DNA of 64,000 nt, from positions 492,156 to 556,155 of the forward strand of contig JXTC01000095.1 in the NCBI GenBank assembly GCA_002914845.1, written 5' to 3'. Positions 34,013 to 45,972 of this stretch are shown here, one piece after another. Within the stretch, counting starts at the first letter, position 1; every line of letters starts with the position of its first letter. The notes under the pieces are model-generated. The model saw only the letters and a program-made list of their open reading frames with translations. It had not been told where the DNA came from and did no database searches. The position numbers were made by a program, and so were the translations under genes. The DNA is from Trema orientale. Lineage: Eukaryota; Streptophyta; Magnoliopsida; Rosales; Cannabaceae.

Positions 34013-35029
34013 AGGGTCATCGACAACCATGTAGGTTTTGGATTTTGCAGGATTTTCATGCAGAAAATAAGCGATCTTTTGGTCGAATAAAAAGTGGGGG
34101 TTAGGAATAGTTGAGATTGTGGTGTGATAGTTTTGTTCATAAGGTGTTCGTTAAATTTTCTAACTCAATTAGAGATATTAGAGAAAGGAGAAAGTAACAT
34201 AAAGCTACATATGCAGAGACTAAGAGAGAAAGACTCAAAAGAGAGGAGTTTTTTTCTTCTTTTTTTTTTTCCTTTTATTAAGTTCGTCTAATATTTTTAT
34301 CATTTCACAATTGTTTCTGTGGTTATTTCCTTTTTCTGGGTTACTTTTATTTTCTATATTTTTCGTTCAGATTTTTGTTCTTAGATATATGATTTCACTT
34401 TAGCAGAAGAATTTCATATAGAAGTAAAAATAATAATTTTTATATCGTTTCTATTTCTCTATGTGCTTTGAACTTATCAAATTATGATTTTATCTTGGCA
34501 TCAGGTGGTTTGATTTAGTTATATTAATCTTTTGATGAAGACTTGTGCTATGTAGGTTTCAATCTCACACTTTGTTGACAACTGTGAACTTATTTTATAG
34601 CTTTTGTTGTTTTGGTTGCTCTATAAAATTATCCAACGTTGATTCAAACATTTTGTTTGACACATAAATTAGCATAAAAGCTCTATCTCTCTTAATTTAG
34701 GCGAAGAGTTAAAGAAAGATGGAGAAAGGGATCAAAATGTTGAGATTACTTGAGATTACACAAGCATAGGCAGCTATCTAAATTAGGGACCAAAATTGAC
34801 TTCAAACTGATTTGTAGCTCTTTTATTTGTTGTGTTGTACATCCTTTGGACTAATGCAGGGGCATAAGGAGAATATCTACAAATATTTTTAATTGTGATT
34901 TAAAAATTGAATTAGAATAGTGTACATGATTTTTAACACTTTACTTTCATTTTTATTATTTGGTAAAATTGCAAGACTAAATCAAGTAATTGCTAGACTA
35001 AATCAAGTAACTGGACTTTGGTAACTAAA
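34013..35029. other. AT-rich intergenic sequence
   Basis: No gene supported. The last 90 bases carry a few GTAAC words (AAGTAACTGGACTTTGGTAAC), suggesting the GTTAC domain once ran on into 61525. Confidence 0.45.
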
Positions 35030-35034
35030 CAATT
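35030..35034. repeat. Target site duplication CAATT, left copy
   Basis: CAATT before the LTR start TGTTAGC; the same five bases follow the LTR end CAACA at 61520-61524. Confidence 0.8.
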
Positions 35035-35793
35035 TGTTAGCTACTGTTAGCCAAGATTGACTACCCAAGAGAGGGAGACGAATTGGGTTTTAAAATATTT
35101 TAGGAAACTTTTCAACTATTTAAAACCATAGACCACTATTTTGAAACTTTAAGGCTAAATGAACAATAATACCAAAACATATAGCAATAATACCAAGTAT
35201 ATTAAGCACACTAAATATCAAACATTCAAATAAATAGCTTGCAATAAAGTAAAGAGGGTAGGGATAGAGAAGATGCAAACTCAGTTTTTACGAGATTCGA
35301 TAAATATGACGGTTTTCCTACGTCCCCGGCCCTCGGCAACTTGTTTCGAGCTTTTACTATTCGGATCAAGATTATAGGCTTGATCGACCCTTGTACACAA
35401 CGAGTGATTTCTTCTTATGCATACTCACGCTTTTACAATAGTCTTGCACTACAACAATTTAGGCCTTTTATTGCACTTCATCATAGCATTCTAAAAAAAA
35501 GGTCACCAATGTTTTTTTTAAGAGCATAAATGATAACAATTTTAAAAAGGTTACCTATTATTAAGTTCAAATACAAAATTATATTTGTATTCATTTATCA
35601 CTCAAACTATTATATGCTACTTTAGTTACTTTTAAAGAATTAAAATTTAGTTTTTATAAATCCGATTTCAAATAAAATTTTAAGAAGAGAATTCAAACAA
35701 AATCCGAAAAACTAAAAGAGGGAAAACACTTCCTCAAAAACAAACCAAAGAAAAAAAGGAGGGAAAACACATTAATTGGGAGGGAAACATTAG

Positions 35794-36104
35794 GGGCGCG
35801 TTTGGTTTGCCTATTTGAATGTGTGTATTTGAATTAAATTTTGTAATGTGTTATAATTGGAATGGGAGACATTTGAATGGAAAAAATAGTAAAATGTATT
35901 ATAATTAGAATGGGAACATTAGAATGGACCATTCAAAAACATCTCCCCCTCCATTCTTATTCAAGACACAAAAAGACCATTCCAATGGTTAATTTTTCGG
36001 ATGGACCATTTGAATGGAAAAATTGAATTGTTGAAACAAACACACATTCAAATGGATTTTTCATTCTAATGGAATAAAATGGAATGGTTGAAACAAACGG
36101 AGCG
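35794..36104. mobile_element. Small MITE with CGTTTG ends
   Basis: Starts GGGCGCGTTTGGTTTG and ends TTGAAACAAACGGAGCG, imperfect inverted ends, flanked by TAG on both sides. The body is made of GAATGG/CCATTC repeats in both orientations. Superfamily not certain; possibly PIF/Harbinger-like. Confidence 0.5.
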
Positions 36105-36159
36105 TAGATTGAGCAGAAAAGAAGTTTCCCATGCTTAAATTTTCGATATCCAAAATTTT

Positions 36160-36596
36160 TTAGGCCCTAACTCTCTCCAACTAGATCCAACCCAAAACTT
36201 CGTCAGACCTTAGCTCAATCGAAGGCATTCCAGAATCGCTTAGCTCTTGTGAGGCCAGAGCAAGCCTTCTCGCACGAGGCTTGGACTAGAAAAGCCTCAT
36301 GCGACCCTTCTTCAGCGGATTTTCGGGAGGCCAAGCACAGCCTTCGTGCACCAAAAGAACCTGGGTCGAGACTGTTGTTCAGACTTCCTCACTTACTGAC
36401 AAAGGCCATGCCTTGTTTCACCCAAAGAACCCGCCTTCTGCCAGCACCAATACGAGGCTGTGTGTGCACCCACGTTTAGCCAATGTTCTTGAAATCGGAG
36501 GAACCTAGCTCTCCTACATGAGGAACCCAGATTTCTCAACCTTTCCTAGCTCGTGACGACCTCTGTTTGTGAAACACCTATTTTGATTTGAGGTAA
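36160..36596 (+). other. GC-richer exon-like segment with a splice donor
   Basis: Clearly less AT-rich than the DNA around it and ending in GATTTGAG|GTAAGTTT, a near-ideal 5' splice site, followed by long AT-rich intron-like DNA. Two overlapping short frames (36249-36508) have no recognisable domain. It may be a captured first exon or 5' leader, perhaps from the same gene as the NUA exons downstream, which is unproven. Confidence 0.35.
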
Positions 36597-38099
36597 GTTT
36601 ATGTTCTGGGTTTCTTTGATTTGTTTCAATCTCTGAATCTTTGTATTTCTATTTGGTTCTTAGTTTCATTCTTTATGGGTACTGATTGTAATGTTGCAAG
36701 TGTAGGTGCTAATTTGATATTCAATTCCATGTATATTGTACTAATGGATGCAGTCTTGCTTTTGTGATATGGGAATTTTGATTAGAACATGGAATTTCGC
36801 GAGAATTTGTGATTTTAGATTTAACTATTGGATTCAAATTATTTGTAAGGAAGTTTGAGGGGGAAAAAATAGTTTTGATACTTTAGTTCAGTTTTAGGTG
36901 GTCTGATATTTCATTGAAAATTTGTTGTTCAATGCTCATGCTCATGTCCTATTTGACAAAATGCCTCTGAAAAATTGAGGAATTAGTTTTGTTTATATTC
37001 AGAACATTTACCCATCTCATCAATAAAGAAAAGTTGATATCATTTAGTTTCGTAGTACATTGAGATAAAATGCCTCTGAATGCTGATTGTTTATGAAGGA
37101 AAAGTCGAAGTGGGTGAATTTGTAAGGTACTTAGGTATGGGATGGGGATGATTGTTGCTATCTATGTACTCTTTTTCTCATTTTATCTTTTTATCTTATT
37201 TTTCTATTTCTTCTTTTTTGTGTTTGCTTCATTTCCCCAAACCTTTCTAAATGATTCTGAACACCAAAGACATAAAATATGTATAAGCTTCTTTTTGTTC
37301 CTTTATATGATAATCCATGTTTTTCCAATACAGCTTGGAACCCACGTATAATTTCTCTTAGGTTTTAGTCTATCAAGTCATTTAAACATATAGTAATGAA
37401 GAAGACTTTTGGGGAAAAATCGTGTTGGGAGACCTTTTTAGTTGTTATCATTTCTTTTTAGTAATTGTACGTATCTTTGCTTTGCTAAAATAACTTGTTA
37501 ATTTATAGTAATGTTAATGCCTACTAGGTGTTTGCGAAATGTCCTTTGTTTCAAAACTCTAAACTCGAAGTAGATGTGTTTAAATGGTGTAGATAGGATC
37601 CAATCAATATGTTGTGAAGAGATTTAATGGGTTTAGTATTTCTTTATTTATCAACTTGGTCTTTCTAGTTGTATTATGTACTTGTTTAATGTATTAGTTT
37701 ATGTAATTTCTTATAATAAAAAAAGCTACATTAGCTAGATATTCTTTATCAGTTTATTCTTTTCATATCAAAGTTAATATTTTTTTATTTACTATTACGA
37801 AGTTGTTGCAATATTAAACTACAACTTCCCATTTGTTTAATGGGTAATCATATGCCTCCTAAAATCTGCATATGGAATGCTTTTTATCTTTTTCTTCTCC
37901 AAAATTATGGGTTGTTAATGAGTGAATTATGTTCTTTATTCAGGTAGAGATTGGTCGAAATTGGTCTTGAAGGACAAGTTGAAGCTCAGAAAATAGGTAA
38001 CAATATTAGTAAACTTAGATGATAGATTTTTTTTCTTTACTTTTTTTATTAATCTTGATTTTGGAGTTCTGTTGGTTAACATGCCAAATTTTGATATGA
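36597..38099 (+). other. Intron-like AT-rich DNA inside the CACTA element
   Basis: Nothing coding is recognised. A possible small exon sits between a TATTCAG acceptor near 37941 and an ATAG|GTAACA donor near 37997, of unknown identity. Confidence 0.35.
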
Positions 38100-38452
38100 T
38101 CAAGAGAAAGAGCTTATTAAGAGGCATAATGCGTGGCGTAATGATGAGTTGACAGCCAAAACTGACAGTCTTATTGAGTTGTAGAGAGAACATGCTGACC
38201 GTGAAGCAGATCTGTCCTCGAAGCTCACAGATGTAAGCTTTATTTGACAAGTTTTTCCTTTTAGGTTCTTCTCTAGAAAATTGCTTAGAAGGTGAAGCAT
38301 TCATGCATTTTTTTGTGATGTTGAGTGTTTGATTCTTTTTCTGCTCCCATAATGCTTAGTTCCTTACTTATGTTTTCTTTCTATATTGAGTTATCATATA
38401 GTTACAAATTTTGTCCAAAAAGACTGGAGATCTTGAGGGTGTGATAAAAGCT
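38100..38452 (+). pseudogene. NUA: Captured fragment of nuclear pore anchor (NUA/TPR)
   Basis: Two exon pieces separated by an intron. The first (about 38103-38232) reads QEKELIKRHNAWRNDELTAK and, after TDSLIEL, a stop TAG, then REHADREADLSSKLTD, ending at the donor GAT|GTAAGC. The second (about 38415-38452) reads KKTGDLEGVIKALE before GAG|GTGAAT. Both match, in order, the N-terminal coiled-coil part of plant NUA, the TPR-like nuclear-basket protein, as I remember it. The exon that normally lies between them is missing. Intron retention shows capture of genomic DNA, not cDNA. The in-frame TAG makes it a pseudogene fragment. Confidence 0.65.
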
Positions 38453-40080
38453 TTAGAGGTGAATTGTGAAGACACTCAAGCTTGGAGCTGGCACGTTTGT
38501 ATAGAATGAAGGCCTTAATATTGCACATCCTTTAAACTGGACAAGTGAGAATTACTTTTGATGTAGACTTGGTATTTTTTATATAATTACTTCTAACATG
38601 ATTTAGTTGGTCCAAGTATTTGCAGTCTCAAGTTTGGCAATAATAAATAAGGTGATAATCTGTCGAGTAGTTAGGAGCTCTAAGTGGAGGAGACTAAGGG
38701 AAGCTATTTTGGCCCTTTGAAAAAGCGTTCTCATGATGATTAGAAGTATATTGCAATTCCATAAACAAGATAATCTCTGTTCAGGATTTACCTTGAAACT
38801 TCTATTTTGCATTACATTGTAAAAGTTGAAATGGTCTGTCAAAAATAGTACATTTCAATTTGTTGTTTTGTTTTATTGAATTTACTTTAGATCAGTAAAA
38901 TATTTTTCAGAATTTTCCAAAGCATGATACATCAGCTCTTATTGGTGTTCAGCTCGATGATATGGTCCAAAGAATTATTTGCCACTAATGTTTATGCTTT
39001 CGGTACTTAAATCTAAAAGAGACTTGTTTTTGTGGTTCTTTTTCTTTTCTTTTCTTTTTTTAGTTACGAATGGAAGAAATGTATGCATCCTCTAGTGACA
39101 TCAGTGTGGTGCATTAAAGAGAATGAGGTTCATTTACTAGTTTTTATCTTTTTCTCCTTAACTTAATTATTTGTTTCGCTTGAAGTCTTTTAACATGGGG
39201 CTTTCTTTTGCCTTTTACGAAGCTTGCTTTGCATTATACCTGTATATAAATATATAAAAATAGAATAAGTTATCTGTCAATCAACATAGCAGAAAGAGAA
39301 TATATGTTGATGGAATGTGTATAACGGTAGTTCTTATTTACTTCCATACCTGGTGACTTTTCTTACCATAAAAGTACAAGTACTTTAGTACTCTGTTCTC
39401 AACAAATGTTTAATTCCAGGCTAGTTTTTGTTTGTGTTTGAAAATATTCTAATATTGTTTGTTCCTTAATAGTATTACTTTTTTTTGTATATTCACCATT
39501 GGGTTTGAGTTAATTCCTAGAAAATTGAATTGAAAATAAAATTAGGTACATATTATGACTTCCGTTTTTTTTGCTCTGCAAACTGATGCAGGTTGTCTAA
39601 AATATTAAGGATCCTAGTTTTGAATATACTTAGGCTGATTGTTTATGGTTCTTTATAGTGTAAATTGTAATAGAGTAATAGAGTTTATGGCTCGTGGAAT
39701 CTTGTCAATATTCATTACTGACTTTTTTTTTTTTCCAGGTTGCATTATAGTGTGGGCATTATCTCAGTGATTATTTTCTAAGTGCGTTACCACAAGTTCA
39801 AACAAACTCTTAGAGGACTTTTGTGAGGGAATTTTTTATGGTTGTAGTTTTAATTATTGTGCTCTTTTTTATTGAAGACATTATTATGCAACACTTGAAG
39901 TTAATGTACCAAATTTATATGTAATTGTCTTTGAAATATTATGATCCTTTATTTTGTTATATAAAAGTACATATTTTTAGTGAAATTGGTTCATTTAAAG
40001 TAATCTCTAAATTCTACTAATATCATATATAGAAAAGTGTCTAAATTCAAAGCAGTATTAAGGTATGTGAATGCTATTTA
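38453..40080 (+). other. Further CACTA interior, possibly more captured DNA
   Basis: Mostly AT-rich. Two short exon-like stretches stand out: after TTTTTCAG at about 38911 (frame FPKHDTSALIGVQLDDMV) and after TTTTTAG near 39063 (LRMEEMYASSSDISVV). I cannot name their source. Confidence 0.3.
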
Positions 40081-40082
40081 AG

Positions 40083-40350
40083 ACGTATAATAGCATGCAA
40101 AAAATGCTATTAAATAATTTCTACAGCATGCAAAAAATGCTGTAAAATCATTTTTATAGCATTCAAAAAAATACTACGATAGAGTTTCTATAGCAGTCAA
40201 AAAAGCTATGAAAATGACTCTTTATGGCGTACAACATACCATTCAGAAATGCTATAATAGAGGGGAGATTTTTTATAGCGGGGGTTGTCATAGCATACGC
40301 AAAAACGCTATCAAAATATTTTGATAGTATTTTTTGCATGCTATCGTATC
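40083..40350. repeat. Subterminal hairpin repeats of the CACTA element
   Basis: At least six units of the type ATAGCATGCAAAAAATGCTAT, with variants such as ACAGCATGCAAAAAATGCTGT where both arms changed together. In En/Spm elements subterminal repeats in both orientations bind the transposase-associated protein. Confidence 0.75.
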
Positions 40351-40403
40351 CAGTTTTTGTTGTAGTGTTGACTCCATCTCTATCACGCCTAACTACGAAT
40401 TGT

Positions 40404-40622
40404 TTTGACTCTAGTAACAACCTCACCTATACGGAATATTTAGACAATGGTGCTAATCTCACCAACTCACAGGTTGTTTAGATTCCGGTGACAATCTCAC
40501 CTACACTCAGGTTATTTAGACTCCGGTGGCAACCTCACCTAAATCGAGTGGTTTTGACTCCGGTGGTAACTTCACCTATATACGGATTGTTTATGACTCC
40601 GGTGGCAACCCACCTCATATTC
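40404..40622 (-). promoter_or_regulatory. CACCGGA-type box array, old left LTR (six units)
   Basis: Six plus-strand units of the form GACTCCGGTGGCAACCTCACC, whose sense strand contains CACCGGAGTC. CACCGGA-like boxes are reported as conserved LTR motifs of Sireviruses. The CACTA element inserted directly beside this array. Confidence 0.7.
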
Positions 40623-41751
40623 AATGATTTTTCAATATAACAAGAATAAACACACTCAAGAACTCTCCTCACGAAAGTAATAAATACAATTTTAGCTTAG
40701 GAGATTTGAGAATAATGCACAGTGAATGCTCTAAGATTGGCTTAATATGATTTGAAAGTTATTTCAATGTAAGAATAGGCTTTTGTACTTTGAAAGTAGT
40801 TGGATAACAATTTAAGTTCATGCAAAGTCTCTTTCAAGTCTTAAAATAGATTCTATTTATAAGCTTGAGTAAAAACTAGCCGTTTATAGCCGTTAGACAC
40901 ACTTTTTGCCATTTTCGGTATACCAAAAGTGTATTATCGATCGACCCAAAATACTAGCCGTTGGTAGTACTTTTTCAATGGTCGAATTTTAACGGTAACA
41001 TTTTTGTTGCTACCATTTTTAGTAGACCGAAAATATTTTCGGTAGACCAAAAACCCTACTTATTTTGGCAGCTTCAGTATTTGTCCATTTTTCAGATTTT
41101 GATAGCTTTTGTTGTTTTTCAAAAACTGACTTCTAAACTTGTTTTAAACACGTTAAAAATATTGGAAATCAATTTGAAAAGAGTATTTTGGCTATTGCAA
41201 ACTTATTTTAGTTTTACAAAGATATTTAACAATAATTTAGAAAGTATTCATACCGAAACATATTTTAGTTTGTAAATAGAAAATCTTTTTTTAACCTATA
41301 TCAAATAGTCATGATTTCAAATATATTTGTAACTTATTTAAATTTAAGAAATCAAATTTAAAGAATATTTTGCCCATTCAAAATTATTATTTTCTATTTT
41401 CAAACTTCTATAATAAAATAACCATTTTAAGCTTAAGATAGTTTGAAAACTCTTTTGAAAAGGATGAGCCAATGCAAAGAGAATTTGTGTGCAATGAACT
41501 AACTCAAATACAAGACTAAATATGAATATACCCTATCTAAGCATGGTCTTGTATGCTGATTGTCCATCTTCAAGCTTGATTCTAATAATTCCAATATGTA
41601 TCCATCTTCAAGCTTGCTTCCCTTGATCAACTTAAGTTAGAACTTTTAAAGCGATTTCACTACAAACTCAAGTTAAATCATTAGTACTAAATCAAATGTC
41701 TGTTATCTTCAAAATAAGAGTGAGTAAAATTGAAACCTTAATTTTCGAATA

Positions 41752-43770
41752 ATCTCTCCATTTTTGGTGATGACAAATATTAATTTATGAGATAAAAAAA
41801 AATATGCAAATATAAAATTTGACAAGTTTACCTTAATCCTTACTATATTTTAAGCTTCATCTCAAAATATGCTTGATAAAGTAAAAAGAGACTTGCTCTC
41901 CTTTTTTAACTCAATTAAGCATCATAAGCATATTATGAGAAAATGTAAAAGTGTGTACTAAACAAAATTCTCCCCATTAAAATATGCACACTCATAAATG
42001 AATCTTTTTATCCTCATATTCATAAATCATTATTATTCTCCCCTTTTTGATATCATTAAAAAGATATGAACAATTTTCAAACTAGATATTGCATAAAAAC
42101 TAATCTATTTATTGAAATAAGATTCTCTCCATATTAATTCACTATATTACTCTCTATTTGAATTTATGACAAAATATATGAAAGGGCAATACACAAACAA
42201 TTTTCTCCCCATATGAAAAAAATAGTGTGACAAGTTAAATAATAAGGAGATATAAAGGAATATAGAATTGAACAATCTTCAAAATAAGAATAACAATATC
42301 AAATATAAGATTGAACAACAATATGATGCCAAAGTGAAAACAAAAGCATTCTTTTTATCTTTGACAAAATTTCTTCTAATAATAATAAGTACGACAATTA
42401 TAGCATATTCAAAATAGAGAAGTTGCATCTAATCAAGATCATGAAAGCTCTAAATTTTAATATTTCATTTGTTGAAAATATATTTCTCCAAGTATAATCA
42501 TCACAAAGCATAGGAGAAATTCATAGTAATTCTAGTACAAAAGTGAAATATATATATATTAATCAAATTATAGAGAGCATATCAAAATTTATGAAAAATG
42601 ATAATGACGAATTTAGTATAAGCAAATCATAAATATGCTCCCTCTCAATATATGAATAAGAAAGTAAATAACCAAATTATGAAAAGATCAATTATATATG
42701 AGAGATGTCAATTATAGATGCCAATTATTTATGGATACCAATTATTTTTGAAGGAAAATAAAATTACCAATTATATTTGAAGAAAAAGAATAACTAAGTT
42801 TGATACCAATTAAAACTATATCAATAGATACCAATTATATTTTGAAAAACTATACCAAGTTGATACCAATTAAAGTAATAAATCAAAACACATTCTTCTC
42901 CCCATTTTGATATCATCAAAAGTTGCATAAACATAAAGGATAAGATTGATACCAATTAATAAATGTAAAATAAAAAATATAAGTAAGCAACTAATAATAA
43001 GTATCCAATCTAAACACAACATATTATCTAAGTTTAAACAATCATAAGAAATAAATGTTCAGAAAAGATAAAATATAATAAAGCATGTCTTGAAAGCTAA
43101 TGAGAACCTTGTATGTGATATTCATAAAAAAAATGTGTTCTCATAAATGTTATAGGATAAAAATCATGCGCAAATATCCAAAATGATAAAGTTGCAAAAT
43201 ATAAACATTAAATTCAAATAATATGTCATCTTGAATCCAAACACATCACTAATATAGATAAAATAATACAATTAATTATGCATGGTATTTATCATGTAAA
43301 AACTATCAAGCATTTGCACAAATATAAGAGTTTAAACAATATGTATTATGTAATCCATTTAAATCACATATGAGCAATTAAATATATTAGTCAAAATTAA
43401 GCACATAAGTAAAAATTCAAACAAAGTCGAAGAAATGCGAGAGAATGTGAAAAGAAAAATGTTTAAAGGTCTTAAATACTCGCACTCCTACGAGGTTTCG
43501 GTAGACCGAAAACAGATTTTCGGTCTACCGATTCTGGCAGTAAAAAAGTGTTTTCTAGAACACTTTTTTGGTAGACCGAAAAAATTTTCGGTCTAGTATT
43601 TGAAAATTTTTGTTTGAAAAACGATAAAAACGATTAAACCAAAAACTAAAACAATGAGAAAACATCATTTTTGATAAGTATGTAATTATTTTTGAAGACT
43701 TGAGTAAGACAAATAATATTCAAATAAAATAACTCAATAGAATTCATCATGATCAACTATACCAAATTTT
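41752..43770 (-). other. 3' region of the old Sirevirus
   Basis: Contains the PPT at 41752-41765 and two internal PPT-like modules where a CTCCCC run is followed by the palindromic TTTTGATATCATCAAAA (42036-42063 and 42894-42924). A cluster of about nine ATACCAATTA words lies at 42700-42870. Two hairpins and a TATA-like box occur at 43471-43595. No envelope-like coding is recognisable here. Confidence 0.6.
43471..43595 (-). promoter_or_regulatory. Hairpin pair and TATTTAAG box, old Sirevirus
   Basis: Plus-strand CTTAAATA (43471-43478) reads TATTTAAG in sense. Twenty bases upstream in sense is a perfect 15-bp inverted repeat TCGGTAGACCGAAAA (43498-43512) with TTTTCGGTCTACCGA (43517-43531), then TAGACCGAAAA (43572-43582) with TTTTCGGTCTA (43585-43595). 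The same layout occurs at 51709-51826. Confidence 0.6.
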
Positions 43771-43828
43771 CTTATTTCGATGTCTTCATTGGCTTTAAGT
43801 TCTCAAGCTCAAACATTTTTAAGAAGAC

Positions 43829-44345
43829 TTACTTTGATTGGTTGGTGAGGATTCTATCCTTCCAAAAGCTCTTCATCTTCTTTGTGTTGAGGTTGGACTT
43901 AATTATCATTTTTTGATTTGTCGTTAAGCTCCGATCATTCAAGCTTAATACCAAACCTACAACAATATCATCTATGCTTTTCTCCTTATAGGAGTCATTA
44001 GTTTCATCAAATGTCACATGCATAGATTCATCTACTACTTAGTTCTTTTGTTGAAAAACTTTTTTTTATACATTACTAGTAGTAGAGTAACCAAGAAAAG
44101 TTCCAATATTGGATTTTGAATCAAAATTGTCAAATTGTCTTTGGTGTTTAAAAAACAAGTATTTGCATCCAAAGACTCTAAAAATATCCAATATTGGGCT
44201 TTTGATCATTTCAAAATTCACAATAGTATTTTATTTAAAATAAGTATAATAAATATTCGGTTTAAAATATAACAAAGAGTGTTGATGATTTTGGCCTAAA
44301 AATATTTTAGTAAAATATTTGTATTCAACATGATCAAGGCCATTT
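43829..44345 (-). pseudogene. Integrase tail of the old Sirevirus
   Basis: 43829-44023 reads HVTFDETNDS...SIDDIVVGL, collinear with the region after the integrase core in the younger element (SVHVIFYESSALHEERK). Upstream, 44090-44340 still shows the CKYLFFKHQRQFDNFDSKS-type end of the core. The catalytic core itself (the D and E motifs) is missing, and no RT follows on the left. Several stops. Confidence 0.65.
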
Positions 44346-44880
44346 TTAAACTGATAAGGAAAATCGTATAATTCTTTTTGAAAAATTATCAACTAACTCA
44401 AAAGTAAAATATTTTTTAAAAACAATTAACTTGGTTTCCAAAGTGACATATTTTACAAATCTTGTTATTTCTAAAAATTAGACTAAGTAAGCCATAACAA
44501 GATTCCTTTAGTAAAGTTTTGAAATTGTACCCATATTAGCATGTCCAAGTTTTAAATACCATACTCAATAAATATTTTCTTTTAAAACAAAAAAAGTTGT
44601 CTTGACTTGAAAATATTTTCACAACAATAAAAAAAAAAATTTTTTTGATCCAAAGATATAATCTCATTTGTTCAAAATTTCAAATTGAACATTTGAAAGA
44701 GTGAAAGAAAAACTCAATAACTCTAATAACATAGTTGACAAAAATTAAGCATATTATATTTCTAGCAAGACATTCTTAAAGATAGAAAAAGAGTTGTTAC
44801 AGATACTACTTATGCCAATGATCTTGTTTTTCGTGTTGTCTCCAAAAATGAAATATCCACCATCATTTATTTGTAAAAAT
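44346..44880 (-). pseudogene. Remnants of pre-integrase and protease region, old Sirevirus
   Basis: Weak collinearity with 54600-55020 in the younger copy (for example NHANMGTISK-like residues near 44540). Heavily broken; no active-site motif is readable. Confidence 0.4.
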
Positions 44881-45840
44881 TCAGAGCTTGGTGAAGTCAT
44901 CGATCAAGTACCTAGAGCAACTACTTTCTTGCTTGTTCCTACAACAAAGATTCAAATATGGATTTTTAGTACTCACGTAACTTTGTGTCCTTGGGGTTAG
45001 TCTTTGAATTCTTTGGTATCCATTATTGTTTGATACCAAAATATGCACTTTTCTTGATTGAGCATGAAAAACTAGTATTACCATTTTAGTTGCAATAATT
45101 GCATGCATACTTTGATTCATCACTAGATATTGTTTTGACAAAATAATTTTTGTAATACTTTTGCTTTACAAAAGATTTATGTCATCACTCAAAATTGCTT
45201 CTTTTTCTTTTGAAAGTTCCTTAAGCTCTTTTAATAAAATAGAAATTTTCTTTTTAAGAGCTTCATTTTTCAAAATAAATTTTTCATGGTTTTGATGTAG
45301 ATCATTGAACTCATCATGAGATAATTTATCTAGATCATTAAAAGAATCATCATTAAGATCAAAAGATGTTATCTCATCATCTATGGCCATGAAGCACATA
45401 TTGATTACTTCTTCTTAAACTTCATTATGTAAATTATCATCACTGCCATCATCCCAAGTGACTTTGATTTCTTCCTCTTGCATGGAAGATTTGAGAGTAA
45501 TGACTTTCTTTTCCTCATCTTTCTCCTCATCTTCTTCATCGTTTTCTTTTATTTGACTTATGATGGCATATAAGCCCCAGGTATTTTCCACATTTCATGT
45601 GCATTAGTATCTATTTGAACACTATAATAAATATTTGTATCTATACTATATAACAAATAATTAAAAGCACATCCATTCCTAGAAAACATGATTTTGTCAA
45701 AATCATCATATTCAGCCAATTCTTTTTCAACAAGTATATCATCAATTATTTTTCTAGGAATATATGGACCTTCAACAACAATATTCAATAAATCACCACC
45801 CATAAATTTAAGAAATTTAATCATTTTGATTTTCTAAATA
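44881..45840 (-). pseudogene. Gag of the old Sirevirus
   Basis: Three open stretches: 45558-45824 (N-terminal part; FSRNGCAFNYLLYSIDTN), 45166-45399 (acidic and coiled part, MCFMAIDDEITSFDLNDD, then EKFILKNEALKKKISILLKE) and 44881-45141 (C-terminal part). They line up with the gag pieces of the younger Sirevirus (MCFIAIENEVSSLE). Frameshifted, and the middle of the capsid part (the MTHEILMKE region) is lost. Confidence 0.7.
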
Positions 45841-45958
45841 TTATAGTCAATGCTATTAAAAATGGTGGTCTAGTTAAAAACACTTCATTTGAAAGATTTT
45901 AAAAATTATTTGGGTATGTCATCTCAAGGCAGTTAAGTCTTTAAAACTTAAGCACCAA

Positions 45959-45970
45959 GCTCTTATACCA
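45959..45970 (-). promoter_or_regulatory. Primer binding site of the old Sirevirus
   Basis: GCTCTTATACCA, one mismatch to the initiator Met tRNA site, two bases from the LTR start TGTTAGGG at 45973. Confidence 0.8.
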
Positions 45971-45972
45971 CT

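Larger units (their letters stand above)
35447..40367. mobile_element. CACTA (En/Spm-type) element carrying gene fragments
   Basis: The 4921-bp element has ends CACTACAACAA and TTGTTGTAGTG (11-bp perfect inverted repeats) and a 3-bp duplication TTG (35444-35446 and 40368-40370), the hallmarks of CACTA elements. The host LTR sequence is continuous across the site. Subterminal hairpin repeats occur at the right end. I see no transposase (TNP2) motif, so it is non-autonomous. The interior holds a MITE, a GC-richer exon-like segment with a splice donor, and exons of NUA/TPR, making it a Pack-CACTA. Confidence 0.88.
35035..41751 (-). repeat. 3' LTR of the old Sirevirus, split by CACTA
   Basis: The pieces 35035-35446 and 40371-41751 are collinear with the right LTR. 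The end TTCGAATA is a decayed TTCAACA and is followed by the polypurine tract (ATCTCTCCATTTTT on the plus strand, 41752-41765). A sense-strand TATA box (TATAAATAG) lies at about 40852-40863. Confidence 0.82.

Noticed and set aside
36249..36508. Two overlapping 69-76 residue plus-strand frames as protein genes
   Set aside because: Overlap in two frames, no domain; kept only as an exon-like segment with a splice donor.
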